This document shows, piece after piece, positions 60,488 to 64,000 of a DNA stretch of 64,000 bases (position 1 is the first letter of the stretch; each line of letters starts with the position of its first letter). Under the pieces are notes generated by a model that was not told the DNA's origin, did no database searches, and saw only the letters and a program-made list of their open reading frames with translations. The DNA is from Fusibacillus kribbianus. Lineage in GTDB: Bacteria; Bacillota; Clostridia; Lachnospirales; Lachnospiraceae. The translations under genes were made by a program, and so were the position numbers. Where the stretch lies: the NCBI RefSeq assembly GCF_030053595.1, contig NZ_JASGBQ010000012.1:1-64000 (forward strand). The letters are read 5' to 3'.

Positions 60488-61591
60488 ATGTTAAGAGTTG
60501 GTATGCTGACAAGCGGTGGTGACTGCCAGAGTCTGAATGCTACCATGCGCGGCGTGGCGAAGGCACTTTATCAGATGTATGACGATGTGGAGATCATTGG
60601 TTTTGAGGACGGCTATAAAGGCCTGATTTATATGAATTACCGCATTATGCAGCCAGAGGATTTTTCCGGTATTCTGACGGAGGGCGGAACGATCCTCGGA
60701 ACTTCCAGACAGCCCTTCAAGCTGATGCGGGTTCACGATGAAAATGATCTGGACAAGGTTGAGGCCATGAAGCACACATACAGAAAGCTTCGGCTGGAGT
60801 GCCTTGTTGTACTGGGCGGAAACGGAAGCCAGAAGACGGCAAATCTCCTTCGGGAGGAGGGTCTCAATGTGATCGGTCTTCCCAAGACCATTGACAATGA
60901 CCTTTGGGGCACGGACATGACCTTCGGATTCCAGAGTGCGGTGGACATTGCCACAAATGCCATTGACTGTATTCATACGACAGCTGCTTCCCACAGCCGT
61001 GTATTTATGATTGAGATCATGGGACATGGCGCAGGCTGGCTGACCCTCAATGCAGGTATGGCAGGCGGTGCAGACATTATCCTGATTCCTGAGATCCCTT
61101 ATGATATCAATTCCATTATTAGCGCTCTTAAGAAGCGTGAAAAGGCAGGTAAGGACTTCTCCATCATTGCGGTGGCGGAGGGCGCGATCTCCAAGGAAGA
61201 CGCGAAGCTTACCAAGAAGGAATTGAAGAAAAAGAAAGAGAAGGCGGCCAAAGAGGGCAAGATGTCCTATCCGTCTATCGCATATGAGATCGGAGCTCAG
61301 ATTGAGGCATCCTGCGGTCTCGAGGTACGTGTGACCGTTCCCGGACACATGCAGCGGGGAGGCGCTCCCTGTGCTTATGACCGTGTGCTTTCCTCCCGTT
61401 TGGGAGCAGCGGCTGCCAAGATGATCAGCCGGAAGGAATACGGCTATATGGTGGCGGTGAAGAGCCGTGAGATTTCCAAGACACCCCTGGAAGAGGTGGC
61501 AGGAAAGTTAAAGACAGTAGATCCCAATGCTTCCATTATTGAAGAAGCACGTTTGTTGGGCATCAGCTTTGGCGATGAACCGGTCGAATAA
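60488..61591 (+). CDS. pfk: 6-phosphofructokinase, mixed-substrate group
   Basis: A 367-aa glycolytic enzyme: VGMLTSGGDCQSLN, VVLGGNGSQKTA, catalytic PKTIDNDLWGTDMTFGF, FMIEIMGHGAGWL and VPGHMQRGGAP. The ATP/PPi-determining positions read Gly in GGNGS (ATP-like) and Lys in PKTIDND (PPi-like), so the phosphoryl donor is ambiguous. An insertion of Lys-rich sequence near residue 240 (TKKELKKKKEKAAKEGK) is unusual. Start follows GGGAGG. Confidence 0.92.
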   Translation: MLRVGMLTSGGDCQSLNATMRGVAKALYQMYDDVEIIGFEDGYKGLIYMNYRIMQPEDFSGILTEGGTILGTSRQPFKLMRVHDENDLDKVEAMKHTYRKLRLECLVVLGGNGSQKTANLLREEGLNVIGLPKTIDNDLWGTDMTFGFQSAVDIATNAIDCIHTTAASHSRVFMIEIMGHGAGWLTLNAGMAGGADIILIPEIPYDINSIISALKKREKAGKDFSIIAVAEGAISKEDAKLTKKELKKKKEKAAKEGKMSYPSIAYEIGAQIEASCGLEVRVTVPGHMQRGGAPCAYDRVLSSRLGAAAAKMISRKEYGYMVAVKSREISKTPLEEVAGKLKTVDPNASIIEEARLLGISFGDEPVE

Positions 61592-61707
61592 GCTTTGGCA
61601 GAATGATCAAAATAAGAAAGATAAGGCAGGGCGGGGCTTTTGCCCCGTCCCCTTTGGTTGCAGACGGTGTGCAGCCATAACCACGAGAAAAAGGAAGCAG
61701 CTGACCT

Positions 61708-63348
61708 ATGGCATATACGGCATTATACAGGAAGTGGAGACCCGGTACCTTTGAAGATGTGAAGGGCCAGGATCATATTGTGACAACCTTAAAAAACCAG
61801 ATAAAAACGGGACGCATCGGACACGCCTACCTTTTTTGCGGAACCAGAGGAACCGGAAAAACGACTATTGCAAAAATACTGGCGAAGGCAGTCAACTGCG
61901 AGCATCCGGTGGATGGAAACCCCTGCTGTGAGTGTGCGGCCTGCCGGGCCATTGCCGCGGGCAATTCGGTCAATGTGGTGGAAATTGATGCGGCCTCCAA
62001 CAACGGCGTGGACAACATCCGTGAGATCCGTGATGAGGTGCAGTATTCCCCGGCGGAAGGAAAATACCGGGTATATATCATTGATGAGGTTCATATGCTG
62101 TCTACAGGCGCTTTCAATGCTCTATTAAAGACCCTGGAGGAGCCGCCTTCCTATGTGATCTTTATTCTTGCAACAACGGAGGTTCATAAGATCCCGGTAA
62201 CTGTGCTGTCCAGATGCCAGCGGTATGATTTCCAACGGATCTCCGGTGAAACCATTTCTGCGAGACTTCGGGAGATGGCGGATGCGGAGAAAATTGCGGC
62301 GGAGGATAAAGCGCTCCGCTACATTGCAAAAAAAGGTGATGGCTCCATGCGGGATGCCATCAGTCTGTTTGACCAGTGCGTGGCCTTTTATTATGGGGAG
62401 AATCTGACTTACGAACGGGTGCTGGAGGTTCTGGGAGCCGTGGATAATGAGGTGTTCAGCCGGTTCCTCCGGGCGGTGGCAGGAAAGAACACCCGGGAGA
62501 GCATACGAATGGTGGAGGAGCTGGTGCTTCAGGGCCGGGAGCTTTCCCAGTTTGTGCTGGATTTTACCTGGTATATGAGAAATCTTCTGCTTCTGGAGGC
62601 CACCGACGGAGATGAGGAAGTCCTTGATATGACGGCGGAGGATATCCGCCGGCTGAAGGAGGAAACGAAGCTCATCGACAGCGAGACTTTGATGCGCTAT
62701 ATTCGTGTCTTTTCAGAGCTGTCCGGGCAAATGCGCTATGCCTCGGGCAAAAGAGTGCTTTTGGAATTGGCGGTGATCCGTCTCACAAATCCACAGATGG
62801 AAGAAAATGTGGATTCTCTTCTTCAGAGGGTAAAGGAACTGGAAAAACGGCTGGATCAGGGTGATTTTCTGCTGCCTGCAGGTGTGAAGCCTGCGGCCTC
62901 CGGGATGGAGGAGGGCAGCGGGAGCGGAGCTTCGGATACCGGCGGTATGGCGGGGAACAGTAAAACCGGGCAGACAGGATCGGCTGGTCAGCGGGTGGTG
63001 ACACTCCCAAGGGCGCAGTATGAGGATCTGCAGCTGATCAAGGAACAGTGGAGCCGGATCATCCGGGATCTTGGAGCGTCCTATCGGCCGGCACTTTCTG
63101 GTGCTGTGGTCGAGCCTGCCGGTGATGCGGCCATATCTCTTGGCTTCCATGACGAAACCTCCTATATGATAGGCGGACGGGAACAGGTGCTGACTGCCCT
63201 TGAGGATTACGTGCGTACCAACTATCAGAAGGAGATCAGGTTTCGGGCCCGGCTCTTTACGGACGGCGAGACCGGCGATACCCGCTACATCAGTGAAGAA
63301 GAGTTAAAAACAAAAATTCATATGGACATCATTACAGAAAATAGTTAG
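61708..63348 (+). CDS. dnaX: DNA polymerase III subunits gamma/tau
   Basis: A 546-aa clamp loader subunit: Walker A LFCGTRGTGKTTIAKI, zinc cysteines in CEHPVDGNPCCECAACR, Walker B YIIDEVHMLS, sensor 1 FILATTEVHKIPVTVLSRCQRYDF. A linker of Gly/Ser repeats (near residue 400) precedes the C-terminal tau-like region. Start follows AAGGAAG. Confidence 0.94.
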   Translation: MAYTALYRKWRPGTFEDVKGQDHIVTTLKNQIKTGRIGHAYLFCGTRGTGKTTIAKILAKAVNCEHPVDGNPCCECAACRAIAAGNSVNVVEIDAASNNGVDNIREIRDEVQYSPAEGKYRVYIIDEVHMLSTGAFNALLKTLEEPPSYVIFILATTEVHKIPVTVLSRCQRYDFQRISGETISARLREMADAEKIAAEDKALRYIAKKGDGSMRDAISLFDQCVAFYYGENLTYERVLEVLGAVDNEVFSRFLRAVAGKNTRESIRMVEELVLQGRELSQFVLDFTWYMRNLLLLEATDGDEEVLDMTAEDIRRLKEETKLIDSETLMRYIRVFSELSGQMRYASGKRVLLELAVIRLTNPQMEENVDSLLQRVKELEKRLDQGDFLLPAGVKPAASGMEEGSGSGASDTGGMAGNSKTGQTGSAGQRVVTLPRAQYEDLQLIKEQWSRIIRDLGASYRPALSGAVVEPAGDAAISLGFHDETSYMIGGREQVLTALEDYVRTNYQKEIRFRARLFTDGETGDTRYISEEELKTKIHMDIITENS

Positions 63349-63394
63349 AATAGTAATAACGCTTTGAAACCGTATTAAAAGGAGGAAAAATCCC

Positions 63395-63739
63395 ATGGCA
63401 AAACGTGGTGGATTTCCGGGCGGAATGCCCGGTAATATGAATAATCTGATGAAGCAGGCCCAAAGGATGCAGAGGCAGATGGAAGAGGCACAGAAGGAGT
63501 TTGAGACAAAGGAATTCACGGCAGCTGCCGGCGGTGGCGCAGTGGAGGTTACCGTTTCCGGCAAGAAGGAAGTGACGGCGGTTAAACTTCAGGAGGAGGT
63601 CGTGGATCCGGATGATATCGAGATGCTGCAGGATCTGATCATGGCAGCGACAAACGAAGCACTTCGCCAGATGGAAGAGGCATCGGCAGCAAATATGTCC
63701 AGCCTGACTGGCGGTCTGGGTGGAGGCTTTCCTTTCTGA
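63395..63739 (+). CDS. YbaB/EbfC nucleoid-associated protein
   Basis: A 114-aa DNA-binding protein with NLMKQAQRMQRQMEEAQKEF, EVTVSGKKEVTAVKL and DLIMAATNEALRQMEE, the YbaB pattern. It follows dnaX, as in most bacteria, and its stop overlaps the recR start (TGATG). AAGGAGG precedes the ATG. Confidence 0.93.
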   Translation: MAKRGGFPGGMPGNMNNLMKQAQRMQRQMEEAQKEFETKEFTAAAGGGAVEVTVSGKKEVTAVKLQEEVVDPDDIEMLQDLIMAATNEALRQMEEASAANMSSLTGGLGGGFPF

Positions 63740-64000
63740 TGGACTATTACAGCAGTAAAATCACAGCTTTAATTGAAGAATTGTCCAAGCTTCCGGGTAT
63801 AGGCGCCAAGTCGGCCCAGAGGCTTGCTTTTCATGTGGTGAATATGCCGGAGGAGCGGGTGAAGGGGCTGGCCCACGCCCTGTTGGAGGCAAAACAGGGG
63901 GTTCGTTACTGCAAGGAATGCTTTACGTTGACGGACAGTGAGCTTTGTCCCATCTGCGCCAGCGATAAGAGGGATCACAGCACGATCATGGTGGTGGAGA
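63739..64000 (+). CDS. recR: Recombination mediator RecR, 5' part
   Basis: The window ends after 87 codons. DYYSSKITALIEELSKLPGI and GAKSAQRLAFHVV form the helix-hairpin-helix, followed by the zinc finger CKECFTL to CPIC. The Toprim domain lies beyond the window. Confidence 0.93.
   Translation, partial: MDYYSSKITALIEELSKLPGIGAKSAQRLAFHVVNMPEERVKGLAHALLEAKQGVRYCKECFTLTDSELCPICASDKRDHSTIMVVE

Noticed and set aside
1-64000. CRISPR array or cas genes
   Set aside because: No regularly spaced identical repeats of 25-40 bp and no cas-like protein in any frame; the repeats found are coding SpaA, 18-bp or 9-bp tandem repeats.

Overview
The window looks like a chromosome segment of a Gram-positive, spore-former-related gut anaerobe of the Lachnospiraceae (Clostridium cluster XIVa) type. 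The evidence is a mid-GC sequence with strong AGGAGG ribosome binding sites, a large (Bacillus/Clostridium-type) SRP RNA, a clostridial Tad/Flp pilus locus with DUF5702 and FHA proteins, D-Ala-D-Ala carboxypeptidase, TSCPD and DUF3786 proteins, a GH13 glycogen branching enzyme, and the conserved order tRNA adenosine deaminase, SRP RNA, dnaX, ybaB/ebfC, recR. The species cannot be fixed from the sequence alone.

Layout. 0.2-4.1 kb is a GC-rich three-gene ABC exporter operon (ATPase, permease fused to a GldG-like domain, DUF4340). 4.2-14.4 kb is an AT-richer accessory stretch with a DUF3990/HTH toxin-antitoxin-like pair and then a LacI-family regulator facing a seven-gene operon: branched-chain-amino-acid-type ABC transporter (binding protein, two permeases, two ATPases) interleaved with two FluG-like metal-dependent amidohydrolases. 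14.5-35 kb is mixed metabolism and housekeeping: lone PTS EIIC with D-2-hydroxyacid dehydrogenase, His-rich CsoR, D-threonine-aldolase-like PLP enzyme, exonuclease, DacF-like PBP, TrmB, tRNA-Lys, TIM-barrel protein, esterase, split chromate transporter, biotin synthase with a BirA-type operator, DUF401 permease, P-type ATPase, FabT-like MarR regulator, and two GH13 enzymes. 35.3-36.0 kb holds a frameshifted DUF3786 gene. 36.1-46.8 kb is a continuous Tad (type IVb, Flp) pilus operon of twelve genes. It has two prepilin peptidases, CpaE/CpaF, TadB/TadC, one Flp pilin, three TadE/TadG-like proteins, an FHA protein and a rhomboid protease. 46.8-54.4 kb carries an orphan histidine kinase, a thioester/SpaA-repeat surface adhesin translationally coupled to an SSB, HIT, MurG, TSCPD, MTA/SAH nucleosidase and hypothetical proteins. 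54.4-55.0 kb is a decayed IS200/IS605 element with a hairpin-rich noncoding right end. 55.0-64 kb has a coiled-coil membrane protein, a C39-like peptidase, the tRNA deaminase, SRP RNA, adenine deaminase, phosphofructokinase, dnaX, ybaB and the 5' part of recR.

How the genes work together. The strongest candidate for an uncharacterised system is the LacI-controlled Liv/amidohydrolase island at 5.8-14.3 kb. It has a recognisable promoter with operator-like palindromes on both sides of the regulator/operon divide, one solute uptake system and two paralogous hydrolases or decarboxylases, which suggests uptake and cleavage of one unknown small acyl or gamma-glutamyl-type substrate. Also of interest are the DUF3990/HTH pair, whose promoter contains two matched palindromes; the Tad locus with a TadE-like protein fused to tandem YHxxxxC motifs; and the adhesin-SSB coupling. 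All functional statements come from reading motifs and translated sequence; no database search was run.
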